NCBI GenBank assembly: GCA_947501445.1
Contig: CANMVS010000031.1
Span: 1-44,663, forward strand
Direction: 5' to 3'
Length of the DNA stretch: 44,663 nt
Source of the DNA: an uncultured Rhizobiaceae group bacterium
Lineage (GTDB): Bacteria > Pseudomonadota > Alphaproteobacteria > Rhizobiales > Rhizobiaceae
Shown: positions 1 to 9,394 of the stretch, piece by piece
Layout: each line of letters begins with the position of its first letter
Position numbering within the stretch: position 1 is the first letter of the stretch
Position numbers and translations under genes: made by a program
The notes under the pieces: generated by a model
What the model was told of the DNA's origin: nothing
Databases searched by the model: none
What the model saw: only the letters and a program-made list of their open reading frames with translations

Positions 1-75
1 GCACCTGCGGCTGAAGCACCTGCGGCTGAAGCACCTGCGGCTGAAGCACCTGCGGCTGAAGCACCTGCGGCTGAA
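1..75 (+). repeat. Five exact tandem copies of a 15-bp unit
   Basis: The unit GCACCTGCGGCTGAA is repeated five times without a mismatch and continues to the window edge, so the true copy number may be higher. The unit length is a multiple of three, so copy-number change would keep the reading frame. Exact identity at the third codon positions suggests recent expansion by slippage or recombination. Confidence 0.95.
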
Positions 76-87
76 GCCAGCGAATAA
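1..87 (+). CDS. C-terminal end of a protein with Ala-Pro-Ala-Ala-Glu repeats (partial)
   Basis: Only the last 28 codons are present; the frame is open from the first base and stops at TAA 85-87. It encodes five consecutive APAAE pentapeptides and then Ala-Ser-Glu. Such acidic, Ala/Pro-rich tails occur at the C-termini of several alphaproteobacterial proteins, including some ribosomal proteins, but nothing here identifies the family. The strong terminator just downstream shows that this is the end of a transcription unit. Function unknown. Confidence 0.6.
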   Translation, partial: APAAEAPAAEAPAAEAPAAEAPAAEASE

Positions 88-110
88 AATCACAACAATT
101 TGTAAAGACT

Positions 111-135
111 AAAAGCCGGGTTTTCCCGGCTTTTT
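111..135 (+). terminator. Intrinsic terminator after the APAAE-repeat gene
   Basis: A perfect 10-bp stem, AAAAGCCGGG paired with CCCGGCTTTT, encloses a TTTT loop and is followed by a further T. It lies 23 bp after the stop codon and separates the upstream unit from the yej operon. The A-run before the stem means it could also work on the other strand. Confidence 0.92.
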
Positions 136-241
136 GCTGTTGTATTCCAGCATGCAGCAGGTCTGCCTGTTCTTTGTCATAATTTGCCCTATTGTGATTT
201 TGTAAACCTGAATGCCTGTAGCAACGTTGAAGCAACACAAC

Positions 242-246
242 AGGAG
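242..246 (+). promoter_or_regulatory. Shine-Dalgarno site that decides the first SBP start
   Basis: AGGAG lies seven bases before GTG 254. The alternative in-frame ATG at 212 has no comparable site, so GTG 254 is preferred. Confidence 0.7.
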
Positions 247-253
247 ACCATTT

Positions 254-2113
254 GTGACGGCACGAAATCTGATTGCTCGTAAGGGTCCTGCCCTGGCCAT
301 AGCTGCTGGCCTGTTCACCGCTTTGATTGCTCCAATATTACCCGCCGCCGCTGCCGACAAGGTCTGGCATCATGGTTCGGCGTTGATTGGAGAGCCTAAA
401 TATCCGGCTGATTTCACCCGCTTTGATTACGTCAATCCTGATGCACCCAAGGGTGGGCGATTGAACCTGTCGGCCGGTGGGTCCTTTGACACGCTTAACC
501 CTCTGCTGGCAAAGGGGGAGATGGCGGAAGGGATGAGCCTTGTCTTTGAAACACTCATGGCTCCTTCGCTTGATGAGATATCGACGGAATATGGCCTTTT
601 GGCCGAAAGCGTCAGCTATCCGGCAGATTATTCGTCCGTAAGCTACCGCCTTCGTCCACAGGCGCGCTGGCACGATGGCATGCCGGTAACGGTGGAAGAT
701 GTCATATGGAGCTTTGAAAATGTCACCGAACTCGACCCGCAACGACAATTCTATTATCAGCACATCACCAGCGCCGAAAAAACCGGCGAGCATGAAGTAA
801 CCTTTACCTTTGATGAAAAAAACAACCGCGAATTGCCACAGATTGTCGGCCAGATGCAGGTTCTGCCAAAACACTGGTGGGAAGCCAAAGACGCGCGCGG
901 ACGACAGCGCTCGATAAGTGCAACCTCCCTTGAGCCACCACTGGGTTCAGGCCCTTACCGCGTGACGACTGTGTCGCCGGGTTCAACCGTGCAGTTTGAA
1001 CGGGTTGATGATTATTGGGGCGAAACATTGCCGGTCAATGTCGGCAGCAATAATTTCGATGAAATTCACTATAGTTACTTTGCCGATCGCAATGTGGAAT
1101 TTGAGGCATTCAAGTCCGGAACAACCAATTTCTGGATCGAGAATGCCGCGCGCCGATGGGCCAAGGATTATACGTTCCCGGCTGCCCTGGATGGGCGGGT
1201 TACCCGCGAAGAGCTGGAAAACCCCTATCGCTCATCGGGTGTTATGGTGGGTTTCATTCCAAATCTTCGCCGCGACAAATTCAGCGATGCGCGGGTACGC
1301 AAGGCGCTTAATCTCGTTTTCGACTTTGAGGACCTGAACCGGACGATATTTTTTGACCAGTACAAACGTATCGACAGTTTCTTTTATGGAAGCGCGCTGG
1401 CGTCCAGTGGCCTGCCGGAGGGCAGGGTTCTGGAAATACTGGAGGCAGTCCGCGATAAAATTCCCGAATCCGTCTTCACCACAGCCTATAAAAATCCTGT
1501 GGGTGGTAATCCGCAAAATCAACGCACAAATCTGCGCGAAGCCGTGCGTCTGTTCAAGGAAGCCGGTTATGAAATTCGCGGTGGCACGATGGTCAATGCA
1601 AAATCGGGTGAACCCTTTACCTTCGAGATATTGCTCAATGGTCCCATTATTGAACGGGTGGCGCTTCCCTATGCAGAGAATTTGAAGCGCATTGGCATTG
1701 ATGCAACCGTTCGCTCTGTTGATCAGGCTCAATATGCCAATCGCGAACGCAACCGTGATTTTGATGTCATTTACAGCGGTTGGGCACAATCCCTGTCACC
1801 GGGCAATGAACAATTTGAGTATTGGGGTTCTGAAGCCGCCGCACGAGAGGGATCAGCCAATTATGGCGGCATCTCGGACCCCGGTGTGGACGCTCTGGTG
1901 CGCCAGGTTGTTTTTGCCAGGGACCGTGATGAACTTATTGCGACAACGGAGGCACTCGACAGGGTATTGCTCGCCCATCAATTTGTGATTCCCAGCTACA
2001 CCAGCCGCGTGGCACGCATCGCCTATTCCACAACACTCGCCCATCCGAACCCGCTGCCGGAATTTTCCATAGGCTTTCCAACCATCTGGTGGTCCAAGGA
2101 TGCGGTGAAATAG
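254..2113 (+). CDS. Family 5 extracellular solute-binding protein, Yej/Yep type (Sec-exported)
   Basis: This is a periplasmic peptide-binding protein of the SBP_bac_5 family and the capture subunit of the Yej importer encoded next. From GTG 254 it has 619 residues. The N-terminus has basic residues, a hydrophobic stretch and an AAA-ADK processing site, which is a Sec signal peptide. The mature part carries YejA-like landmarks: FTRFDYVNPDAPKGG near the start and RPQARWHDGMPVTVEDVIWS further on. An ATG at 212 would add 14 residues but lacks a ribosome site. The next gene begins at the base after its stop. In Agrobacterium tumefaciens YejBEF works with YepA in peptidoglycan recycling, while enterobacterial YejABEF imports microcin C and peptides. 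Which substrate applies here is inference. Confidence 0.9.
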   Translation: MTARNLIARKGPALAIAAGLFTALIAPILPAAAADKVWHHGSALIGEPKYPADFTRFDYVNPDAPKGGRLNLSAGGSFDTLNPLLAKGEMAEGMSLVFETLMAPSLDEISTEYGLLAESVSYPADYSSVSYRLRPQARWHDGMPVTVEDVIWSFENVTELDPQRQFYYQHITSAEKTGEHEVTFTFDEKNNRELPQIVGQMQVLPKHWWEAKDARGRQRSISATSLEPPLGSGPYRVTTVSPGSTVQFERVDDYWGETLPVNVGSNNFDEIHYSYFADRNVEFEAFKSGTTNFWIENAARRWAKDYTFPAALDGRVTREELENPYRSSGVMVGFIPNLRRDKFSDARVRKALNLVFDFEDLNRTIFFDQYKRIDSFFYGSALASSGLPEGRVLEILEAVRDKIPESVFTTAYKNPVGGNPQNQRTNLREAVRLFKEAGYEIRGGTMVNAKSGEPFTFEILLNGPIIERVALPYAENLKRIGIDATVRSVDQAQYANRERNRDFDVIYSGWAQSLSPGNEQFEYWGSEAAAREGSANYGGISDPGVDALVRQVVFARDRDELIATTEALDRVLLAHQFVIPSYTSRVARIAYSTTLAHPNPLPEFSIGFPTIWWSKDAVK

Positions 2114-3982
2114 ATGGTTGAGCGCAAAGACCCGCCAGGGGCTGCCTCCATTTCCCGCCGCGAGTTCCTGAGTGTGGCTGGCCTGTCCGCCACGCTACTG
2201 GCAATGCCGGCGCGCATGGCCTTCGCGGCCAATCCGCAAGGGGTTAAACGCCACGGATTATCCGCCTTTGGTGATCTGAAATATGACGAAGACTTCAGCC
2301 ATTTTGACTATGTCGATCCACAGGCGCCCAAGGGTGGCACCTTTTCATTTCAGCCGCCAAACTGGTTCTTCAATCAAAATGTTCAAACCTTCAATACCCT
2401 CAATACATTCATTTTACGTGGCGATGCCCCACCGCGCATGGAGCTGTGCTTTGACCGGCTGATGGTGCGGGCCATCGATGAACCGGATGCGCTCTATTGC
2501 CATTTGGCACAATGGGTCGAAAAGCTTGAAGACGGTGACGTATGGCGTTTCGGAATTCGCCCGCAAGCCCGTTTTCATGATGGCAGCCCTGTTTCTGCCG
2601 CCGATGTCGTTTTCAGCTTCATGACGTTGAAGGAAAAGGGCCACCCCAATCTGGCGACGACACTGATTGACCTGACGGATGCCACTGTCCTTGATGATAT
2701 GACAGTCGAGATCAGATTCACGGGCAAACAGTCTGCCCAGGCCATTCTGTCGGCTGCCAACATTCCGGTGCTGTCAAGCAGCTATTATGCCACCCATGAT
2801 TTTGAATCCGGATCTTTGGCCGTGCCTTTGTCCTCCGGTCCCTATCGGCCCGGGCGTATGGAGACGGGCAAATTCATTGATTTTGAGCGTGTTGCGGACT
2901 ATTGGGCCAAGGACCGGCCGACCGCACGCGGGCTGAATAATTTTGAACGGTTGCGTATTGAATTTTTTGCCGAGCGCCAGGCCGGGTTTGAAGCTTTCAA
3001 GAAGGGCGATGTGCATTTTCGTCAGGAGTTCACCTCGAAGACCTGGGAAACCGAGTATAATTTTCCGGCCATTACCGATGGACGGGTTGTAAAAAGAACC
3101 TTTCCCTCCGAAAAACGCCCCCACCTGCAGGCCTGGGCCCTCAACCATCGGCTGGCCAAATTTGCGGATGTCCGGGTTCGTCAGGCGATCAACCTGTGCT
3201 TTGATTTTGAATGGACCAACGCAAAAATATTCTACAGCGCCTATACGCGTTCACAATCGCTGTTTGCAACATCGGAATTTGTCGCCCAGGGCCTGCCGGA
3301 TGATGCCGAATTGGCGTTGCTGGAGCCCATTCGCGATCTGCTGCCGGAAGCAGCATTCGGTGAGGCCTGGATGCAGCCCGTCAGCGACGGCAGTGGTCGT
3401 GACCGCCAGAACCTGCGCAAAGCAGTCAAATTGCTGGATGAGGCCGGGTGGAAACGTGATGGCAGTGTACTGAAGAAGGATGCTGAAACACTATCCGTTC
3501 AGATAATGATCAATGCACCGGTCTTTGAGCGGGTATTTTCCGGCATGGTTGAAAACATGCGCCGGGTGGGCATTGATGCATCGATGCGCCTGGTTGATGC
3601 GGCGCAATATCAGGCAAGACTTGATGAGTTTGAGTTTGATATGGTGCTGTTTGCGCTGTCTTTCACCGCCACGCCATCCGAGGAGAGCCTGCAAACAATA
3701 TTTTCTCCACGCTTTGCCAATGAACCCGGTTCTTACAATCTGGCGGGCGCCAATGCGCCTGTCTATGACAAATTGCTCGACTATGTCCGCCTGGCTGACA
3801 GTCGTGAGGCACTGATTGTCGCCATGCGCGCGCTTGATCGGGTCATACGTGCAAGACAGGACTGGATACCCAGTTGGTATTCGGCTAATCACAGGGTTGC
3901 CTATTGGGACCGTTTTGGTTTTGTTGAACCAAAACCCGACTATGCCTGGCCGGTGGAAACCCTGTGGTGGTCTGCCACGTAA
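2114..3982 (+). CDS. Second family 5 extracellular solute-binding protein, Yej/Yep type (Tat signal)
   Basis: This 622-residue paralog of the preceding gene starts at the base right after its stop codon, so the two are co-transcribed and perhaps translationally coupled. It shares the same landmarks (FDYVDPQAPKGGTFSF, RPQARFHDGSPVSAADVVFS, the DRxxGFEAFK region). The N-terminus differs: residues 14-19 are SRREFL, followed by a hydrophobic segment and an AFA-ANP site. That is a twin-arginine signal, predicting export after folding. Overall similarity with the first protein is clear but far from identical, so this looks like an old duplication with divergent specificity rather than a recent copy. 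Confidence 0.9.
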   Translation: MVERKDPPGAASISRREFLSVAGLSATLLAMPARMAFAANPQGVKRHGLSAFGDLKYDEDFSHFDYVDPQAPKGGTFSFQPPNWFFNQNVQTFNTLNTFILRGDAPPRMELCFDRLMVRAIDEPDALYCHLAQWVEKLEDGDVWRFGIRPQARFHDGSPVSAADVVFSFMTLKEKGHPNLATTLIDLTDATVLDDMTVEIRFTGKQSAQAILSAANIPVLSSSYYATHDFESGSLAVPLSSGPYRPGRMETGKFIDFERVADYWAKDRPTARGLNNFERLRIEFFAERQAGFEAFKKGDVHFRQEFTSKTWETEYNFPAITDGRVVKRTFPSEKRPHLQAWALNHRLAKFADVRVRQAINLCFDFEWTNAKIFYSAYTRSQSLFATSEFVAQGLPDDAELALLEPIRDLLPEAAFGEAWMQPVSDGSGRDRQNLRKAVKLLDEAGWKRDGSVLKKDAETLSVQIMINAPVFERVFSGMVENMRRVGIDASMRLVDAAQYQARLDEFEFDMVLFALSFTATPSEESLQTIFSPRFANEPGSYNLAGANAPVYDKLLDYVRLADSREALIVAMRALDRVIRARQDWIPSWYSANHRVAYWDRFGFVEPKPDYAWPVETLWWSAT

Positions 3983-4067
3983 TATTTCTGGAAACAGACA
4001 GGACAATGAAGCTTGAAGCAAACCCCGACACAAATCCGCAACCACAAAGACGCGAGCGCATGAGTTA

Positions 4068-5159
4068 ATGGGTGCCTATATTCTCAGGCGATTGCTTTTG
4101 ATGATACCGACCATAGTCGGCATCATGGGCATCTCTTTTCTGGTCATACAATTTGCGCCGGGCGGGCCGATTGAGCAGATTATTTCCGAACTGAGTGGCC
4201 AGGGCAATTCGGCCACGGAACGTATATCCGGCGGCGGTGATTTTCAAAGTCAGCCTGTTGGCGGCGATAGTTCTTCCCAGTACCGCGGGGCACAGGGACT
4301 TGACCCCGAATTCATTGCCAAACTTGAAAAGCAGTTCGGGTTTGACAAGCCACCGACCGAGCGTTTTTTGCTGATGATGTGGAATTTCATTCGCTTCGAT
4401 TTTGGCGAGAGTTATTTTCGGGACGTCAGCGTTCTTGATCTCATCATTGAAAAAATGCCGGTATCCATATCCCTTGGTATCTGGATATTGCTGATATCCT
4501 ATCTGATTTCGGTACCCCTGGGCATTCGCAAGGCTGTGACCGATGGATCGCGGTTCGACATATGGACTTCCGGGGTCATTATCATTGCCTACGCAGTACC
4601 GGGATTTCTGTTTGGCATCATGCTGATCGTCCTGTTTGCCGGTGGATCATTTTTTGACTGGTTTCCCTTACGCGGCCTGATTTCAGATAATTTTGATGAA
4701 TTGTCCTGGTACGAAAAGATCATCGACTACTTCTGGCATCTGGCGTTGCCGCTGATATCCTTGTCACTGGCAGCCTTTGCCACCACAACGCTGCTGACCA
4801 AAAACTCCTTCATAGACGAGATACGCAAACAATATGTCACGACAGCCCGCGCCAAGGGGCTGACGGAACGTCAGGTTCTATATGGTCACGTGTTTCGCAA
4901 TGCCATGCTGATTATCATTGCCGGATTTCCGGCTGCATTTATCACCGCCTTCTTTTCCGGCTCACTGCTGATTGAGACAATATTCTCGCTTGATGGATTG
5001 GGACGTCTGGGTTTTGAATCTGTTGTGAAACGAGATTATCCGGTGGTCTTTGGTACGTTGTTCATCTTTTCGCTGATGGGCCTTGTCGTCAGCCTTATAT
5101 CCGATCTCATCTACACCCTTGTTGATCCACGGATCGACTTTGACCGGCGGGATGTGTGA
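4068..5159 (+). CDS. yejB: ABC transporter inner-membrane permease YejB
   Basis: This 363-residue permease has an N-terminal membrane anchor ([20 protein letters not shown]). A Gly/Ser-rich periplasmic insertion at about residues 40-75 is typical of YejB and is absent from short DppB proteins. The C-terminal transport domain has an EAA-like loop around [20 protein letters not shown], which contacts the ATPase. It lies 85 bp after the second binding protein. ATG 4068 is the first usable start, because the ATG at 4060 runs at once into a stop. It pairs with YejE to form the channel. Confidence 0.93.
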   Translation: MGAYILRRLLLMIPTIVGIMGISFLVIQFAPGGPIEQIISELSGQGNSATERISGGGDFQSQPVGGDSSSQYRGAQGLDPEFIAKLEKQFGFDKPPTERFLLMMWNFIRFDFGESYFRDVSVLDLIIEKMPVSISLGIWILLISYLISVPLGIRKAVTDGSRFDIWTSGVIIIAYAVPGFLFGIMLIVLFAGGSFFDWFPLRGLISDNFDELSWYEKIIDYFWHLALPLISLSLAAFATTTLLTKNSFIDEIRKQYVTTARAKGLTERQVLYGHVFRNAMLIIIAGFPAAFITAFFSGSLLIETIFSLDGLGRLGFESVVKRDYPVVFGTLFIFSLMGLVVSLISDLIYTLVDPRIDFDRRDV

Positions 5160-5160
5160 G

Positions 5161-6303
5161 ATGGATGATACTGCTACAATTACCTCCGCGCAGAACAGCC
5201 CGCCAAGAGGCTTCTTTTCTCCCACGGCCAAACGCCGCTGGCAGAATTTCAGGGCGAACCGGCGTGGCTACTGGTCCTTCTGGATATTCCTGGTCATTTT
5301 TGCGCTAAGTCTTGGTGCTGAACTGATTGCCAATGACCGCCCGATCATCGCATCCTACAAGGGTGAAATTCTGGTGCCGGTTATCGTGGATTATCCGGAA
5401 GAAAAATTTGGCGGCTTTCTGGCACGCACGGACTACCGTGATCCGTTCATCCGTGATGAAATTGCGGCAAATGGCTGGATGATATGGCCGCCGGTTCGCT
5501 ATTCCTTTCGCACCGCCAATTCCTATATTCCAAGCTCTGCACCAACTGCGCCATTCTGGCTGATGTCCAAGGAGGAGCGATGTTCTGCCTACCCGAAAGG
5601 CATCGATGATCCCGATTGTATTCTTGGCAATATGAACTGGCTGGGAACAGACGATCAGGCGCGTGACGTCTTTGCGCGGATGATTTATGGATTCAGAATC
5701 TCGGTTCTCTTTGGTCTTGCCCTGACATCGCTGTCGGCGCTTATCGGCGTATCTCTGGGTGCGGTCCAGGGCTATTTTGGCGGTTGGACGGACCTGCTGC
5801 TGCAGCGCATGATCGAAATCTGGTCGTCCATGCCGGTGCTCTACATTCTGTTGATCATTGCCGCCATCCTGCCGCCGGGTTTCTGGATCCTTTTGTCGAT
5901 CATGCTGCTGTTTTCATGGGTGGCCTTTGTCGGCGTTGTGCGGGCGGAGTTTCTGCGGGCGCGTAATTTCGAGTATGTCAACGCCGCCCGGGCGCTTGGT
6001 GTTGGCAATACAACCATCATATTCAGACACCTTCTGCCCAATGCCATGGTGGCAACACTGACATTTCTTCCCTTTATCCTGTCCGGATCCATCACCACGC
6101 TGACATCGCTGGATTTCCTGGGCTTCGGTCTGCCACCGGGCTCTGCATCGCTGGGCGAGCTGATTGCTCAGGGCAAGCGTAATCTGCAGGCCCCATGGTT
6201 GGGGATGACCGCATTCTTTGTCATTTCAATCATGCTGTCTCTGCTGATCTTTGTCGGCGAAGCGACCCGTGATGCCTTTGATCCACGAAAGACGTTCCGA
6301 TGA
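5161..6303 (+). CDS. yejE: ABC transporter inner-membrane permease YejE
   Basis: This 380-residue permease starts at ATG 5161, one base after the yejB stop. An upstream in-frame extension to 5083 lies inside yejB and is not believed. The protein has a cytoplasmic head, one TM segment at about residues 35-55, and a large periplasmic part with the YejE features YPEEKFGGFLARTDYRDP and ILGNMNWLGTDDQARDVFAR. A five-helix transport domain follows, with the coupling loop YVNAARALGVGNTTIIFRH. The gene ends in a 4-bp ATGA overlap with yejF, indicating tight co-expression. Confidence 0.94.
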   Translation: MDDTATITSAQNSPPRGFFSPTAKRRWQNFRANRRGYWSFWIFLVIFALSLGAELIANDRPIIASYKGEILVPVIVDYPEEKFGGFLARTDYRDPFIRDEIAANGWMIWPPVRYSFRTANSYIPSSAPTAPFWLMSKEERCSAYPKGIDDPDCILGNMNWLGTDDQARDVFARMIYGFRISVLFGLALTSLSALIGVSLGAVQGYFGGWTDLLLQRMIEIWSSMPVLYILLIIAAILPPGFWILLSIMLLFSWVAFVGVVRAEFLRARNFEYVNAARALGVGNTTIIFRHLLPNAMVATLTFLPFILSGSITTLTSLDFLGFGLPPGSASLGELIAQGKRNLQAPWLGMTAFFVISIMLSLLIFVGEATRDAFDPRKTFR

Positions 6304-7946
6304 GTGATGCATCGTCAAAGGCCGGGCCAATCCTGTCCATCCGCGATTTGAGTGTTGCCTTTCACCAGGGCGATGAAGAGACCCTGGCCGTCAACCGCGT
6401 ATCCTTTGATATCAATCGCGGCGAAACGGTCGCGCTGGTAGGGGAATCCGGGTCCGGCAAATCGGTGACAGCACTCTCTGTGCTCAAACTCCTGCCCTAC
6501 CCTGCTGCCAGCCATCCCGGGGGCGAAATATTATTCAAAGGTCACGATCTACTGTCCGCGGATGAGAAAAACATGCGGGCGGTGCGTGGCAATGACGTGA
6601 CGATGATCTTTCAGGAACCCATGACATCGCTCAATCCGTTGCACACAATTGAAAAGCAGATAGGCGAAGTGCTGTCGCTGCATCAGGGTTTATCCAGCGA
6701 GAATGCCCGCAAGCGAACCCTGGAACTGATGAACCAGGTGGGTATTCGTGATCCGGAGAAACGCCTTGCCTCCTATCCCCATCAGCTATCGGGCGGACAG
6801 CGCCAGCGGGTGATGATTGCCATGTCTCTGGCCAACAGGCCTGAACTGCTGATTGCCGATGAACCGACAACCGCACTGGATGTCACCGTTCAGGCGCAAA
6901 TTCTTGAACTGCTGGAAAAACTCAAAACCGAGCACGGCATGTCCATGTTATTCATTACCCATGATCTGGGGATCGTGCGCCGTATTGCCGACCGGGTCTG
7001 CGTCATGACCAATGGGGAGATTGTCGAAACCGGCCCGACGAAGCAGATTTTTGAGAACCCTCAGCATGCCTATACCAAACATCTGTTGGCTGCCGAGCCG
7101 AGCGGCGAGCCACCACAAGCAGATGACACAGCCCCGATCGTTCTTGAAGGCAAGGAGATCAAGGTCTGGTTTCCGGTAAAAACCGGATTTTTGCGCCGGA
7201 CCACCGACCACATCAAGGCTGTTGACGGCATTGACGTGACATTGCGTGCCGGCCAGACCATGGGCATCGTTGGCGAATCCGGCTCCGGCAAAACGACATT
7301 GGGACTGGCTCTCACCCGTCTTATCGCTTCCAAGGGCAGGATCGCCTTTGTCGGTCGTGATATCGACAGCTATTCCTTCTCGGCCATGAAACCGCTGCGC
7401 TCACAAATGCAGGTGGTTTTTCAGGATCCTTTCGGTTCACTTTCACCACGCATGTCGATTGCCGAAATCATATCCGAGGGCCTCAGTATTCACGAACCCA
7501 AACTCAGCCGCGATGAACGCGACCGCAAGGTTGCCCATGCGCTTGAGGAAGTGGGATTGGACGCTACGACCCGCTGGCGCTATCCGCACGAGTTCTCCGG
7601 CGGTCAGCGTCAACGCGTGGCGATTGCACGCGCCATGGTGCTCAATCCGCGCTTTGTCATGCTGGACGAACCGACATCTGCACTGGATATGAGTGTTCAG
7701 GCACAGGTGGTCGATCTCCTGCGCAAACTGCAGCGTGACCATAATCTGGCCTATCTGTTCATCAGCCACGATCTGAAGGTGGTGCGGGCACTGGCCAATA
7801 ATGTGATTGTCATGCGCCTTGGCAAAGTGGTTGAGCAGGGCCCGGCGCAGCAGATATTTGATACACCTGCAGATGATTATACAAAGGCACTGATGGCAGC
7901 TGCTTTCGATCTGGCGGCATCACCTTTTGGCGCCGTCAGCGAATAG
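6300..7946 (+). CDS. yejF: ABC transporter double ATPase YejF
   Basis: This 548-residue protein carries two complete nucleotide-binding domains in one chain, the usual YejF design. Domain 1 has the P-loop GESGSGKS at 48-55, signature LSGGQRQRV and Walker [12 protein letters not shown]. Domain 2 has the P-loop GESGSGKT at 325-332, signature FSGGQRQRV and Walker [12 protein letters not shown]. Both sites keep the catalytic residues, so both should hydrolyse ATP. It is the last gene of the operon and faces the nlpC-type gene across a hairpin-rich repeat. Confidence 0.95.
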   Translation: MSDASSKAGPILSIRDLSVAFHQGDEETLAVNRVSFDINRGETVALVGESGSGKSVTALSVLKLLPYPAASHPGGEILFKGHDLLSADEKNMRAVRGNDVTMIFQEPMTSLNPLHTIEKQIGEVLSLHQGLSSENARKRTLELMNQVGIRDPEKRLASYPHQLSGGQRQRVMIAMSLANRPELLIADEPTTALDVTVQAQILELLEKLKTEHGMSMLFITHDLGIVRRIADRVCVMTNGEIVETGPTKQIFENPQHAYTKHLLAAEPSGEPPQADDTAPIVLEGKEIKVWFPVKTGFLRRTTDHIKAVDGIDVTLRAGQTMGIVGESGSGKTTLGLALTRLIASKGRIAFVGRDIDSYSFSAMKPLRSQMQVVFQDPFGSLSPRMSIAEIISEGLSIHEPKLSRDERDRKVAHALEEVGLDATTRWRYPHEFSGGQRQRVAIARAMVLNPRFVMLDEPTSALDMSVQAQVVDLLRKLQRDHNLAYLFISHDLKVVRALANNVIVMRLGKVVEQGPAQQIFDTPADDYTKALMAAAFDLAASPFGAVSE

Positions 7947-7979
7947 TTCTTTTGATCTTACCGCTACTGGCGCGCTTTG

Positions 7980-8084
7980 GAGCAGTTCAGGTTTTGACGG
8001 AATCGGCGAAACCTGAATGCATCAACAAAATCAAAGGCCGAAACCGTTACCCCGTTTCTGACAAAACGTGAAACGGTCTAGGGC
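7980..8084 (+). repeat. Dispersed palindromic repeat, copy 1
   Basis: This roughly 105-bp element matches the reverse complement of 42115-42221 at about 85 of 96 positions by hand alignment. A 30-bp core (8009-8038) is identical. It contains two inverted repeats: TTCAGGTTT with AAACCTGAA (7986-8017), and CCGTTTC with GAAACGG near 8052-8076. It lies between the convergent yejF and NlpC/P60 genes and contains the TAG stop of the latter (8078-8080). It may act as a bidirectional terminator. I do not recognise a named family. Confidence 0.8.
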
Positions 8085-8950
8085 CTGCGAACACAGGTTG
8101 GTTGCTGATAGAGATAGGCAATGCGTTCAACCGCCTGGCGCAAACCCTCGCGAACAACCTGCATCGCATGACCACTGGCATGAATGAGCGTTTCGTCGTC
8201 TTCAACAAATGCCACGTGACCATTCCAGAACATCAGATCGCCCCGCTGAACGCGCGCATAATCTGGTCCGGCGTCAACGATTGTGCCGATGGACGCGGCC
8301 TGCATATCAGTATCACGCAGCACCCTGTTTCCGCACATGGCCATACAAAGCTGCACCAGTGCGGAGCAATCGAGCCCAAAGCCCGAGCGTCCGCCCCACA
8401 GGTAGGGCGTATTCAGAAAGTCAGCAGCCAGCGTAACCGGGTCAGCAGACAGTGTGTCTTCTGCTCTGATATGACCGGCAACAACCGCAGATCCATCCGC
8501 AAGCACGCCATAGCGCGTGCCTCTGGTTGTCTGCCAGTCAACAATATTCAGCCGGCTACCTATTGAACAGGCTTCGCGACCTGCACTACGCAGATCCGCT
8601 TGTGCATAGATGAATGTTCGGGGAACACAGACGATATGATTTGTTGGCGCTGCGGGCTGGTCAATCTCTGCGGACCGAACATAACCGACGTATCCATCAG
8701 AGCTCAATTGGACCCAGCTCCATCCATCGGCTGCGTCAAAAACCTTGACGGCCTCGCCGTATATCGCCTGTGTTTCGATACCGGCCCCCTGTTCAGGAGC
8801 AAACCGCAGATCGCAGATCGGCGCAACAACCCGTGCGGTTGTTCCTGCCACAAAACGTCGGGCCTCGACCTGGCCTTCAAGGGCAGTGTCCGCCAGGTCG
8901 TCACGATAGGCATTGAGCCTTTTATCCGGCGGTGTGGATAGACTTGTCAA
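8078..8950 (-). CDS. SH3-domain NlpC/P60 family cell-wall peptidase
   Basis: This 290-residue protein is a predicted gamma-D-glutamyl-type endopeptidase that cuts peptidoglycan stem peptides. Residues about 35-165 form two SH3-like segments (for example AADGWSWVQLSSDGYVGYV). The C-terminal NlpC/P60 domain shows FGLDCSALVQ with the catalytic Cys195, GDLMFWNGHVAFV with His245, and His257 in LIHASG, so the triad looks complete. No signal peptide is visible, so it may act in the cytoplasm or leave by another route. Its start overlaps the MarR-type gene by 4 bp (ATGA), and leucyl aminopeptidase lies further upstream on the same strand. Related genes beside leucyl aminopeptidase are known in Rhizobiales. 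Confidence 0.9.
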   Translation of the reverse strand: MTSLSTPPDKRLNAYRDDLADTALEGQVEARRFVAGTTARVVAPICDLRFAPEQGAGIETQAIYGEAVKVFDAADGWSWVQLSSDGYVGYVRSAEIDQPAAPTNHIVCVPRTFIYAQADLRSAGREACSIGSRLNIVDWQTTRGTRYGVLADGSAVVAGHIRAEDTLSADPVTLAADFLNTPYLWGGRSGFGLDCSALVQLCMAMCGNRVLRDTDMQAASIGTIVDAGPDYARVQRGDLMFWNGHVAFVEDDETLIHASGHAMQVVREGLRQAVERIAYLYQQPTCVRRP

Positions 8951-9297
8951 AGCGGTAGTTCCCCGGCTTCGTAAACAATCAGGTCGCCCAGATTTTCCAG
9001 ATAGAGTGCGCCATCAACTGTGCGTTGAATAATGACATTGCGCCTGTCACGCTCGTCCCGCACCCGGCGCACCAGCCCCATTGAGCCCATTGAATCGAGC
9101 GCCCGGGTAATGACGGGTTTGGTGACGCCCAGCAAAGCGGCGAGGCCGCGAACCGTATGGGGCGGCGGCACCATATAGATATGCAATATAATGCTGAGTT
9201 GCCGCATGGTCAGGTCCGGCGCATCCGATTGCACCAGTTTCAGCGTTGCGCCATGCCACAAATACAAAGCCTGCGAAGGGGTCAATCCAACACTCAT
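8947..9297 (-). CDS. MarR-type winged-helix transcriptional regulator
   Basis: This 116-residue protein carries a MarR-like winged helix. Residues about 25-95 include MRQLSIILHIY, the recognition region TVRGLAALLGVTKPVITRALDSM, and the wing LVRRVRDERDRRNVIIQRT. The DxRxR wing motif is typical of MarR proteins. It is short for the family (usually 140-160 residues), with a reduced C-terminal dimerisation helix. It overlaps the NlpC/P60 gene by 4 bp and lies 97 bp downstream of leucyl aminopeptidase on the same strand, so it may regulate this peptidase operon. The ligand is unknown. Confidence 0.85.
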   Translation of the reverse strand: MSVGLTPSQALYLWHGATLKLVQSDAPDLTMRQLSIILHIYMVPPPHTVRGLAALLGVTKPVITRALDSMGSMGLVRRVRDERDRRNVIIQRTVDGALYLENLGDLIVYEAGELPL

Positions 9298-9394
9298 GGT
9301 GCCAAGCTATCTCTTATATAACACTGATCGTTTCGCATCCGTACCATTATATGACGGGTCAGTCAAAACCCTGGTGTTGTTATGCTGCGTTCCT

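Noticed and set aside
1-75. Short direct repeats as a CRISPR array
   Set aside because: The copies are directly adjacent with no spacers, and they are in frame within a gene.
338-874. Minus-strand open frame (178 codons) opposite the first binding protein
   Set aside because: Antisense to a clear family 5 binding protein; no recognisable motif.
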